NCBI GenBank assembly: GCA_934636305.1 | Contig: CAKUAM010000108.1 | Location: 1-5,439 of the forward strand | Length of the DNA stretch: 5,439 nucleotides | Direction: 5' to 3' | DNA from: an uncultured Oscillospiraceae bacterium | GTDB taxonomy: Bacteria; Bacillota; Clostridia; Oscillospirales; Oscillospiraceae | Shown: positions 1-5,439 of the stretch, one piece after another | How positions within the stretch are numbered: position 1 is the first letter of the stretch | How the letters are laid out: each line of letters begins with the position of its first letter | Translations under genes and position numbers: made by a program | The notes under the pieces: generated by a model | Database searches by the model: none | Told to the model about the DNA's origin: nothing | Seen by the model: the letters and a program-made list of their open reading frames with translations, nothing else

Positions 1-29
1 ACCAAACGTAACCTAGCGCCCCTTTTCTC

Positions 30-63
30 CCCCATCTTTTCCGGCAAGGCGGAAAAGATGGGG
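30..63. repeat. Perfect 14-bp inverted repeat downstream of the mutase gene
   Basis: Bases 30-43 (CCCCATCTTTTCCG) are exactly complementary to 50-63, leaving a 6-nt loop GCAAGG. The hairpin lies 67 nt past the stop codon of the leftward mutase gene, so it could form the 3' end of that mRNA or block exonucleases. Neither strand has the run of Ts after the stem expected of a Rho-independent terminator: the minus strand continues GAGAAAAGG and the plus strand CCGCCGGAGG. It could instead be a dispersed palindromic repeat, or belong to a gene left of the window. The structure is certain; the function is not. Confidence 0.6.
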
Positions 64-129
64 CCGCCGGAGGCATACCAACGTCGCTGGTTCAGAAAAG
101 TGTTGTGTTTGGCGCGGGCTTTAGCCGTA

Positions 130-1632
130 TCAGCCGGAAAAGGCTGCCAGCGCGCTGGTGTCGAGCTGATCAAACTGCCGGAGGAAGGGAGCAAGCTCTG
201 CTGCAATGGTTTTCACGCCGCCCACCGAGTCCGATTCCATGTTCAGCGGGATCAGCGGGTCATGCAGACTCAGGCGCAGCAGGAACCAGCCGTCGCCGTG
301 AGCCTTGTCAAGGTTGACGCGCACGCCCTCATAATTGTTGGGGGCCAGCGTCCAGCCGGGCTGGGATGCGGCATAAGCGGTCAGCTTATCGATAATCTGC
401 TGGCCGTAGGACTTGAAGTCCGGCGTCAGGATGTCCATGCGGAACTCCCGGCTTTCGGCGGGTTCGGCAAGATCTGCAATGAGCGACTGCAGCGTGTAGC
501 CCTTCTGCTTGCCGCGGGCAAGCTCAATGAGCAGCCGCGTGACAAGATACGCGCCGTCATCAAGGAAATAATTCTCCTTCAGTGCGCCGTGGCCGGAGGT
601 TTCCATGGCAAGCTGGCTGTCATGGCCCTCGCGGTTCAGGCGTATGGCTTCATTGATGACGTTGCGGTAGCCGCGCTTGAAGCGGTGGTGCACGCCGCCG
701 TGCTTCTCAATAAAGGCGGCAAGTCCTGTTGAGGTGATGGAGTCGGTGACAATGGTGGTGCCGGGATGCTCCCGCAGCAAAATTGCAGCCATCATGGCAA
801 TGATGCGGTTGCGGTTGAGCTCCGAGCCATCGGAGAGCACAGCGCCAGCGCGGTCAACGTCGGTATCGAAGATGATGCCGAGATCGGCCTTCGTTTCCTT
901 GACCGCGTCCATAATCGACTGCATGGCGGCTTCGTTTTCCGGGTTCGGAATGTGGTTTGGGAACGAGCCATCCGGATCGAGATACCGGGAGCCCTCTGTG
1001 TTTGCGCCGAGCGGCTGCAGCACCTTGGCGCAGTAGAAGCCGCCGGCTCCGTTGCCGGCGTCCACGACGATGCGCATGCCGGCCAGAGGCGTCTGGCTGT
1101 CCGTGGCGTCGCGAACCTTTTTGCAAAGGAGCGCGGCATAGGCGTCCATGAAACTGCCGGATACGATGCTGCCTGCCGGCAGACCGGTGTGCTCCCCGCC
1201 GCCGGCAAGCGCCAGAATTGCGGCAATATCCTGCTTTTCCAGACCGCCGTCCTTCGTGAAGAATTTATAGCCGTTGCGGTTGAACGGCAGATGGCTGGCC
1301 GTAATCATGACGGACGCATCAAAGCAATAGCCCTCTGTCACCGTGGACATGAACATGGCCGGGGTCGAGGCCATGCCGAGATCGGTGACCTGAACGCCTT
1401 CAGCAGCCAGCGACTCCATAAGCCATGCGCCGAGCTGCGGGCCGGACAGGCGGGAATCCCGGCCCACGGACACGCGCAGCGTGTCTGTTCCCAGCCGCTG
1501 CCGCAGCCACAGGGCAAAGCCCCGGCCAATGTCGCGGCAGGCCTGCTCGGTGAGGTTTATGTGCTGGCCCTCAATGCCCTCCATCGCGATGCCGCGGATA
1601 TCGCTGCCGTTTTGTAATTTGCTGTAATCCAT
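130..1632 (-). CDS. Alpha-D-phosphohexomutase (phosphomannomutase/phosphoglucomutase-like), 500 aa
   Basis: Predicted cytoplasmic enzyme that moves phosphate between C6 and C1 of a hexose (mannose or glucose phosphate) through a phosphoserine, feeding nucleotide-sugar, wall/capsule or glycogen metabolism. All four superfamily loops are visible. They are the phosphoserine loop TASHLP (residues 111-116, Ser113), the metal loop DTDVDR (256-261), the sugar loop ETSGHG (344-349), and a C-terminal phosphate-binding stretch RLSLHDP (453-459) followed by LNMES. The length fits a full four-domain enzyme. The usual TASHNP, DGDGDR and RxSGTEP forms are all altered, so this is a divergent subfamily; plant phosphoglucomutase-like proteins have, from memory, a similar SLHDP signature. 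Catalytic Ser, the three metal Asp residues and Arg are retained, so activity is likely but the substrate is unassigned. An in-frame ATG ten codons upstream (1662) is less likely, because GGAGGG sits 7 nt before the ATG at 1632. It is transcribed alone, divergently from the sensor operon. Family is near certain; substrate is open. Confidence 0.93.
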   Translation of the reverse strand: MDYSKLQNGSDIRGIAMEGIEGQHINLTEQACRDIGRGFALWLRQRLGTDTLRVSVGRDSRLSGPQLGAWLMESLAAEGVQVTDLGMASTPAMFMSTVTEGYCFDASVMITASHLPFNRNGYKFFTKDGGLEKQDIAAILALAGGGEHTGLPAGSIVSGSFMDAYAALLCKKVRDATDSQTPLAGMRIVVDAGNGAGGFYCAKVLQPLGANTEGSRYLDPDGSFPNHIPNPENEAAMQSIMDAVKETKADLGIIFDTDVDRAGAVLSDGSELNRNRIIAMMAAILLREHPGTTIVTDSITSTGLAAFIEKHGGVHHRFKRGYRNVINEAIRLNREGHDSQLAMETSGHGALKENYFLDDGAYLVTRLLIELARGKQKGYTLQSLIADLAEPAESREFRMDILTPDFKSYGQQIIDKLTAYAASQPGWTLAPNNYEGVRVNLDKAHGDGWFLLRLSLHDPLIPLNMESDSVGGVKTIAAELAPFLRQFDQLDTSALAAFSG

Positions 1633-1639
1633 ACTGTTT

Positions 1640-1645
1640 CCCTCC
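1640..1645 (-). promoter_or_regulatory. Ribosome binding site deciding the mutase start
   Basis: Read on the minus strand this is GGAGGG, separated by 7 nt from the ATG at 1632. It selects that ATG over the in-frame ATG at 1662 and shortens the protein from 510 to 500 residues, beginning MDYSKLQNGSDIRG. That agrees with other family members, which start shortly before the (S)DIRG motif. Confidence 0.85.
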
Positions 1646-1676
1646 GTTTGTGTGGTTTGCACCCAGAATTTTCTCT

Positions 1677-1705
1677 ATAATACCACAAGAAACAACGAAA
1701 TGCAA
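1677..1705 (-). promoter_or_regulatory. Predicted sigma-A promoter of the mutase gene (extended -10)
   Basis: On the minus strand, TATTAT (1677-1682) matches TATAAT at five of six bases and is preceded by TGG (1683-1685), giving an extended -10. TTGCAT (1700-1705) lies exactly 17 bp upstream as a weak -35 matching three of six bases. Transcription would start near 1670, giving a leader of about 38 nt carrying the GGAGGG ribosome binding site. The weak -35 fits an extended -10 promoter. The call rests on sequence match only. Confidence 0.6.
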
Positions 1706-1798
1706 CGAACAGACCGGATTTTTGTTCCGTGAAAAAGCGTACGCACCCTTGCCAGTACGGTTTGCTGATAAAATCAAACGATTCATGAGAAAACGCAC

Positions 1799-1827
1799 TT
1801 GCCCCGGCTGGGGAAATACCGTATAAT
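1799..1827 (+). promoter_or_regulatory. Predicted sigma-A promoter of the binding-protein/kinase operon
   Basis: TTGCCC (1799-1804, four of six matches to TTGACA) and a perfect TATAAT (1822-1827) are separated by the optimal 17 bp. Transcription would begin around 1834, about 77 nt before the start codon of the lipoprotein gene. The spacer and -35 overlap a short palindrome CCCC-GGCT-GGGG (1802-1813). The -35 also overlaps the second copy of the ACGCAC/TTGCC element, so a regulator bound there would block RNA polymerase. It is the best promoter match I saw in the window. Confidence 0.75.
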
Positions 1828-1897
1828 ATGGCATACACAAAAACGGTCATTTTCTTCAAAAATCTGCTCGGCAGTTGTATGCAGCAGCACCTGCCAT

Positions 1898-1903
1898 GGA
1901 GGA
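1898..1903 (+). promoter_or_regulatory. Ribosome binding site deciding the lipoprotein start
   Basis: GGAGGA ends 7 nt before the ATG at 1911. This chooses that start over an in-frame TTG at 1875 and an ATG at 1896. The ATG at 1896 overlaps the site itself. With this start the protein begins MRQRMAV and has a compact, properly shaped lipoprotein signal peptide. Confidence 0.85.
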
Positions 1904-1910
1904 ACCCGAT

Positions 1911-2720
1911 ATGAGGCAGCGTATGGCAGTGCCAACTCTCTTTTTCTTATTGATGGTGATCCTTGCGATCCCTGTGCTCCTGAGCGGCTGCTCGGCGAAG
2001 GCAGATGCGCAGCCCGACGGGAACCTGCCGGTGCTTGTCATCGGCAGTGATGAATATGAGCCGTTTAATTACGCCGATGATGATGGCAATTATGTCGGTG
2101 TGGGTGTGGAGCTGGCGCAGGAGGCTTGCCGCCGGATGGGCTATCAGCCGGAGTTCCGTCAGGTTGTATGGGAGAAGAAGGATGAGTATCTGACGAACGG
2201 CGAGGTGGACTGTCTGTGGGGCTGCTTTTCCATGAACGGCAGAGAGGAGCTGTATACCTGGGCCGGGCCGTACATGGACAGCTGGCAGGTGGCTGTGGTG
2301 CGCGTGGACAGCGATTTGCATAAGCTTTCTGATCTGGAGGGGAAGCGTGTGGCTGTGCAGGCAACCGGCAAGGCTGAGAGTGTCCTTCTGCAGCGGACGG
2401 ATCCGCAGGTACCGGAGGTTGGGGCAGTGTATTGCCTGTCGACGCTGGAGGAGCTGTTTGCCGCGCTGCGCAAGGGCTACTGCGATGCGATTGCGGGGCA
2501 TGAGGCTGCGCTGCAGTATTATATGGATCTGGCGCCGGAGCAGTATCGGGTACTGGACGAGAAAATCTGCATCTCCCATGTTGGCGTTGCGTTCCTGAAG
2601 GGAACCCATACCGGGCTTGCTGCGCAGCTGACGCAGACGCTGGACGATATGGCCGCTGACGGTACGATTGCAGAAATTGCGGCAAAGTACCACGTTCAGG
2701 CCGCAGGAGGAAACGCATGA
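1911..2720 (+). CDS. Solute-binding lipoprotein, SBP_bac_3 family (amino-acid-type), likely kinase partner, 269 aa
   Basis: Extracytoplasmic lipoprotein predicted to bind a small solute. The N-terminus has Arg2 and Arg4, a hydrophobic segment (about 6-24) and a lipobox LSGC with lipidation Cys27, so it should be anchored to the outer face of the membrane. Residues about 40-262 follow family 3 periplasmic binding proteins: the early YEPFNY stretch (49-54), GVGVEL (63-68, where GFDVDL is usual), GREELYTWAGPY (110-121) with Arg111 at the usual carboxylate-binding place, TGKAE (152-156), and CDAIAGHEAAL (191-201). His197 sits where amino-acid binders usually carry Asp. Length is normal for the family. 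The stop codon overlaps the kinase ATG (ATGA) and no permease or ATPase gene adjoins. This suggests sensing rather than transport, although sharing a transporter encoded elsewhere is possible. The mature part has six further cysteines, which fits an anaerobe. Family is secure; ligand unknown. Confidence 0.93.
   Translation: MRQRMAVPTLFFLLMVILAIPVLLSGCSAKADAQPDGNLPVLVIGSDEYEPFNYADDDGNYVGVGVELAQEACRRMGYQPEFRQVVWEKKDEYLTNGEVDCLWGCFSMNGREELYTWAGPYMDSWQVAVVRVDSDLHKLSDLEGKRVAVQATGKAESVLLQRTDPQVPEVGAVYCLSTLEELFAALRKGYCDAIAGHEAALQYYMDLAPEQYRVLDEKICISHVGVAFLKGTHTGLAAQLTQTLDDMAADGTIAEIAAKYHVQAAGGNA
2705..2710 (+). promoter_or_regulatory. Ribosome binding site of the hybrid kinase gene
   Basis: AGGAGG lies 6 nt before the ATG at 2717, inside the last codons of the lipoprotein gene. 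Together with the ATGA stop/start overlap it indicates translationally coupled expression of the two proteins. Confidence 0.85.
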
Positions 2721-5257
2721 AGAAAAAGCAGAAGAACCGTCCTTCCGGACAGTGGGTGAGTCTGACCATCCTGCTGGCGGGGGTGGTGCTGTTCGCCGTT
2801 TTGTTCTGGGCAATGACAGTGCGGGATCTCAATGAGCTGGAACAGACGGCAGAGCAGACATTTGCGTTTATGAAGCTGCGGATCGAGCACTATGAGGCCT
2901 ATGTGGTCAATGATAAGATCAAGAGCCTGACACGGCTGCTGGACAAGACCAATGAGCTTTCCCGTGCGGTCGCGGCGGAGCAGGACCTTTCTGCAGAATA
3001 TCTGGACGGTTATGCAGCCGAGCAGCGGCTGAGCGGTGCGGTGCTTCTTGATGCCCAGCTGAAGCCGGAGGTGCAGACCGCCTGCGACGGCGATACATAT
3101 GCGCTGCGGCAGAGTCTCATTGAGAACAGCAATATCCGGGATATTCCGCAGTATCAGAAAAAGTGCTATATGACGAGACTCCGGCTGGGGGAAGATACGT
3201 ATGATGTGGCTGCTGTGGCGCGCAGGGACGCCCCCGGTGTGGTGCTGACGTACGTGCAGAAGGATGAGACGGACATTGACGGCACGGACTTCAGCATTAA
3301 CACGCTTTTCACGGATTTCACCTTTCCGTTGTACGGTACGGTTGTTGTGACGGATGGGGAAACGATTGTCAGCACAAATGAGCAGACTCTGAAGGGCATG
3401 CCGGTCGATGATGCATTGGCGCTGATAGATCACGGATACCCGATCACAGCCGATACCTTTATCCATCTGCGCAGCAATGGGACCACCTGGTACGGACAGA
3501 AGCATCAGGCCAAGGGCTACTATCTCTATACGTTTTTCCCGGCCAGGCAGATATTCCTGACGCGGACACTGGTGATGGCCGTGTTTTCCGGGGTGTATCT
3601 TTTTATGTGGCTGATTATGTGGATGCTGCGTTCCCGGGCAGAGCACGCCGTGCTGACACAGAGCCAGCAGCGCATGTCCACCATTACGGCGCTTGGTGCG
3701 GCGTACTGTGACATTTTCCTGGTTTCCCTGAAAACGCATGTGGGGGAAATAATAAAATGCTCAGCGCCGATGCGCGAGCGTCTGCAGGGGGAACGGTACA
3801 GGGAGCCCCAGGTTTTTGATCTGTTCATGCCCCTTGTAGCCGACAGCAGCCGGCAGGACGTTCTGCTGTTTATCAATCTGGATACGGTTGCGCAGCGTCT
3901 GCAGGAGCAGTCGCCGCTGACGCTGCGCTGGCAAAACAGAAGCGGAGACTGGTTTCTGACGCTTCTGGTGGCGCAGAGCTGCCGGGAGGATGGGACGCCG
4001 GAGGCGGTGATGTTTGCCACACGCAATGTGACGGAGCAGACCGTGCAGGAGCTTGCGGCCCAGCAGGAGCTGGCGCAGTCGGCGGAGCAGGCCCGGCGCG
4101 CCAACGCGGCAAAGACGAGCTTCCTGCGCCGCATGAGCCATGATCTGCGTACGCCGATCAACGGCATCTGCGGCATGGTGGAGGTCAGCCGCCATTTCAT
4201 CGGCAACGAGCAAAAGCAGGAGGAATGCCGAAATAAAATCCTTTTGGCCTCTGGATTTTTGCTCGACCTCATCAACAATGTGCTCGATATGAGCAAGCTG
4301 GAATCCGGAGAGATCCGGCTGGAGGAAAAGCCGTTTGATCTGGAAGAACTGGTGCAGGAAACCATCAATATCGTAGAGATTCAGGCGCATGAGCGCGGCA
4401 TTGCACTGCATAGCGAGGCGGTTGTGCACGGTACGCATACGCATCTGATTGGAAGCCCTCTGCATCTTCGGCAGGTGCTGCAGAATATCTCCGGCAATGC
4501 GGTCAAATATACGCAGGAGGGCGGCAAAATCACGCTTTCCATGCGGGAGCTCTCGAGCGATGAAAAGACCGCCACGTATGAATTTGTCTGTGTGGACAAT
4601 GGCATCGGCATGTCGCCGGAGTTCCAGAAGCATGCATTCGAGCCATTTGCGCAGGAGGCGCACAGCGCGCGGACAAAGTATGCCGGGACGGGTCTTGGGC
4701 TTGCCATCACCAAAGAGCTTGTGACACAGATGGGCGGCACCATTTCGTTTGAGAGTGCGCAGGGGAAGGGCACGACCTTTACCGTCGTGCTGCCGCTGCA
4801 GATCGATTGGCAGCACGGAAAGGAAGCGTTGCCGCCGGACGCGCCGCGGCAGGCGCAGACGCTGACACGCAGGGTGCATGTGCTCCTGGCGGAGGATAAC
4901 GACCTCAATATGGAGATTGCACAGTTCCTGTTGGAGGATGCCGGCGCCACCGTGCAGCAGGCGTGGAATGGCCGCGAGGCCATAGACGCCTTCGCGGCAA
5001 GCAAGCCCGGAGAGATCGATGTGATTCTGATGGACGTGATGATGCCGGTGATGAGCGGTCTGGAGGCGACGCGCGACATTCGCGCCATGGACCGACCAGA
5101 TGCAAAGACAATTCCCATCTTTGCCATGACGGCAAATGCGTATAACGATGATGTGATGCGCAGCCGGGAGGCGGGGATGAATGAGCATCTGACGAAGCCC
5201 ATTGCGCGTGACAGGCTGATTGAGCTGATCAATCAGTATACTGCGCATAAGGACTGA
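2717..5257 (+). CDS. Hybrid sensor histidine kinase with Cache-like sensor, PAS-like domain and receiver, 846 aa
   Basis: Membrane signal transducer. TM1 (about 13-33) and TM2 (about 284-304) enclose roughly 250 extracytoplasmic residues. Their C-terminal half (GTVVVTDGETIVST at 207-220, then LKGMP) resembles a Cache ligand-binding fold. A PAS-like region (about 320-438) and a short coiled coil (about 440-465) follow. HisKA (about 466-531) has SHDLRTP with phospho-acceptor His475 and an intact DxxT phosphatase motif (476-479). HATPase_c (about 575-695) has N-box residues N590 and N594, G1 DNGIG (627-631), F-box FEPF (641-644) and G2 GTGLGL (657-662). The receiver (about 719-842) has acidic E726/D727, acceptor Asp773 in LMDVMMP, Thr805 and Lys827. 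All catalytic residues are present, so kinase and receiver should work. No Hpt or DNA-binding output domain follows the receiver, which ends near the C-terminus. It shares an ATGA overlap with the upstream lipoprotein gene, the probable source of its signal. The kinase call is secure; the Cache and PAS assignments are by pattern only. Confidence 0.96.
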   Translation: MKKKQKNRPSGQWVSLTILLAGVVLFAVLFWAMTVRDLNELEQTAEQTFAFMKLRIEHYEAYVVNDKIKSLTRLLDKTNELSRAVAAEQDLSAEYLDGYAAEQRLSGAVLLDAQLKPEVQTACDGDTYALRQSLIENSNIRDIPQYQKKCYMTRLRLGEDTYDVAAVARRDAPGVVLTYVQKDETDIDGTDFSINTLFTDFTFPLYGTVVVTDGETIVSTNEQTLKGMPVDDALALIDHGYPITADTFIHLRSNGTTWYGQKHQAKGYYLYTFFPARQIFLTRTLVMAVFSGVYLFMWLIMWMLRSRAEHAVLTQSQQRMSTITALGAAYCDIFLVSLKTHVGEIIKCSAPMRERLQGERYREPQVFDLFMPLVADSSRQDVLLFINLDTVAQRLQEQSPLTLRWQNRSGDWFLTLLVAQSCREDGTPEAVMFATRNVTEQTVQELAAQQELAQSAEQARRANAAKTSFLRRMSHDLRTPINGICGMVEVSRHFIGNEQKQEECRNKILLASGFLLDLINNVLDMSKLESGEIRLEEKPFDLEELVQETINIVEIQAHERGIALHSEAVVHGTHTHLIGSPLHLRQVLQNISGNAVKYTQEGGKITLSMRELSSDEKTATYEFVCVDNGIGMSPEFQKHAFEPFAQEAHSARTKYAGTGLGLAITKELVTQMGGTISFESAQGKGTTFTVVLPLQIDWQHGKEALPPDAPRQAQTLTRRVHVLLAEDNDLNMEIAQFLLEDAGATVQQAWNGREAIDAFAASKPGEIDVILMDVMMPVMSGLEATRDIRAMDRPDAKTIPIFAMTANAYNDDVMRSREAGMNEHLTKPIARDRLIELINQYTAHKD

Positions 5258-5325
5258 CCGGGTGCGTTAGCAGTTTTCAGATACACCCTACGAAAAGGAA
5301 TTGGAAGATAGAGCAGCAGGGGAAG

Positions 5326-5354
5326 CGTGAAGGGGGCAAAGAGCCCCCTTCGCG
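5326..5354 (+). repeat. GC-rich hairpin in the 3' untranslated region of the kinase operon
   Basis: Bases 5326-5337 pair with 5343-5354 around a 5-nt loop AAAGA. The core is GGGGGC/GCCCCC and there is one U-G wobble. No T-run follows (TTCAATCAA), so alone it is not a canonical terminator. It sits directly before a real terminator and could protect the mRNA 3' end or act as a pause site. It begins 69 nt after the kinase stop codon. Confidence 0.65.
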
Positions 5355-5361
5355 TTCAATC

Positions 5362-5394
5362 AACCGGCGGGAAACCGCCGGTTTTTGCTTTTTT
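5362..5394 (+). terminator. Intrinsic terminator of the binding-protein/kinase operon
   Basis: The stem AACCGGCGG (5362-5370) pairs with CCGCCGGTT (5375-5383) around a GAAA tetraloop. It is followed by a T-tract: TTTTT (5382-5386), GC, then TTTTTT (5389-5394). This has all the parts of a Rho-independent terminator for rightward transcription. The opposite strand lacks a T-run after the stem, so it works in one direction only. It closes the operon 105 nt after the kinase stop codon. Confidence 0.88.
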
Positions 5395-5421
5395 CGCAGT
5401 CAGAATTGCTTTTTTCGCAGT
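5385..5421 (+). repeat. 16-nt perfect direct repeat, 21-nt period
   Basis: TTGCTTTTTTCGCAGT occurs at 5385-5400 and again at 5406-5421, separated by 5 nt (CAGAA). Each copy carries a T6 tract; the first forms the tail of the terminator. No third copy follows before the window ends. A small tandem duplication that doubled the terminator tail is the simplest explanation; its function is unknown. Confidence 0.8.
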
Positions 5422-5439
5422 TTTTAACAAAAGTGGAAT

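Noticed and set aside
147..158. Perfect 12-nt palindrome CCAGCGCGCTGG, with a small adjacent hairpin over the mutase stop codon (131-146)
   Set aside because: The palindrome is inside the coding end of the mutase gene and is explained by Ala/Leu-type GC-rich codons. The stem over the stop has only 5 bp and no T-run follows.
1..732. Plus-strand frame open from the left edge to 732, and another at 766-1617
   Set aside because: Both run antisense through the mutase gene, have no convincing ribosome binding site and no recognisable motif. The first 129 bases could in theory hold the end of a gene from the left, but nothing supports it.
1766..1774. TGATAAAAT as a second extended -10 promoter facing right
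   Set aside because: The nearest -35-like hexamer (TTGCCA, 1749-1754) leaves only a 14-bp spacer, and a much better promoter lies at 1799-1827.
1828..1914. A 28-codon upstream reading frame (starting MAYTKTV) whose stop overlaps the lipoprotein ATG as ATGA
   Set aside because: Its ATG directly abuts the -10 box and precedes the predicted transcript start, and it has no ribosome binding site. The internal ATG at 1879 would give only 11 residues, also without a good site.
3761..5248. A 495-codon open frame on the minus strand opposite the kinase gene, and another of 347 codons at 2696-3739
   Set aside because: Both lie wholly or almost wholly antisense to a kinase with intact domains. Their translations show no recognisable domain and are low-complexity, rich in Arg, His, Leu and Gln. 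They are shadows of GC-rich codon bias.
5385..5421. The 16-nt direct repeat as the beginning of a CRISPR array
   Set aside because: There are only two copies, the spacer is 5 nt, the repeat is T-rich, and it overlaps a terminator tail. No cas gene is present.

Overview
The window holds three convincing protein genes in two divergent transcription units. Base composition is moderately GC-rich (mid-50s percent by eye). Ribosome binding sites are strong GGAGG-type, the substrate-binding protein is a lipoprotein with a Gram-positive-style lipobox, and the exported domain is cysteine-rich. This points to an anaerobic Firmicute of the class Clostridia, probably a gut Oscillospiraceae/Ruminococcaceae-type bacterium. 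The taxonomy is inferred from style, not from a marker gene.

Left part (130-1632, minus strand): a complete enzyme of the alpha-D-phosphohexomutase superfamily (phosphomannomutase/phosphoglucomutase-like). It has the phosphoserine, metal-binding and sugar-binding loops, but in variant forms (TASHLP, DTDVDR, ETSGHG, RLSLHDP). Downstream of it, at 30-63, lies a perfect 14-bp inverted repeat without a U-tract.

Middle (1633-1910): a 278-bp AT-richer divergent control region. It holds an extended -10 promoter firing left into the mutase gene and a near-consensus sigma-A promoter (TTGCCC, 17 bp, TATAAT) firing right. Between them are a GCGTACGC palindrome and a repeated ACGCAC/TTGCC element that could be an operator.

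Right part (1911-5257, plus strand): a two-gene operon with a 4-base ATGA overlap. The first gene encodes a solute-binding lipoprotein of the SBP_bac_3 family. The second encodes an 846-residue membrane-bound hybrid histidine kinase with this order: TM, extracytoplasmic Cache-like sensor, TM, PAS-like domain, HisKA, HATPase_c, receiver. No ABC permease or ATPase gene lies beside them. The natural reading is that the lipoprotein captures a small ligand outside the cell and presents it to the kinase, which autophosphorylates at His475 and passes phosphate to Asp773 of its own receiver. The next partner (Hpt protein, response regulator or other output) is not in the window. After the operon come a GC-rich hairpin, a good intrinsic terminator, and a 16-nt direct repeat at the right edge.

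Nothing here is clearly a wholly new system. The most interesting element is the binding-protein/hybrid-kinase pair, with its altered ligand pocket and missing downstream partner.
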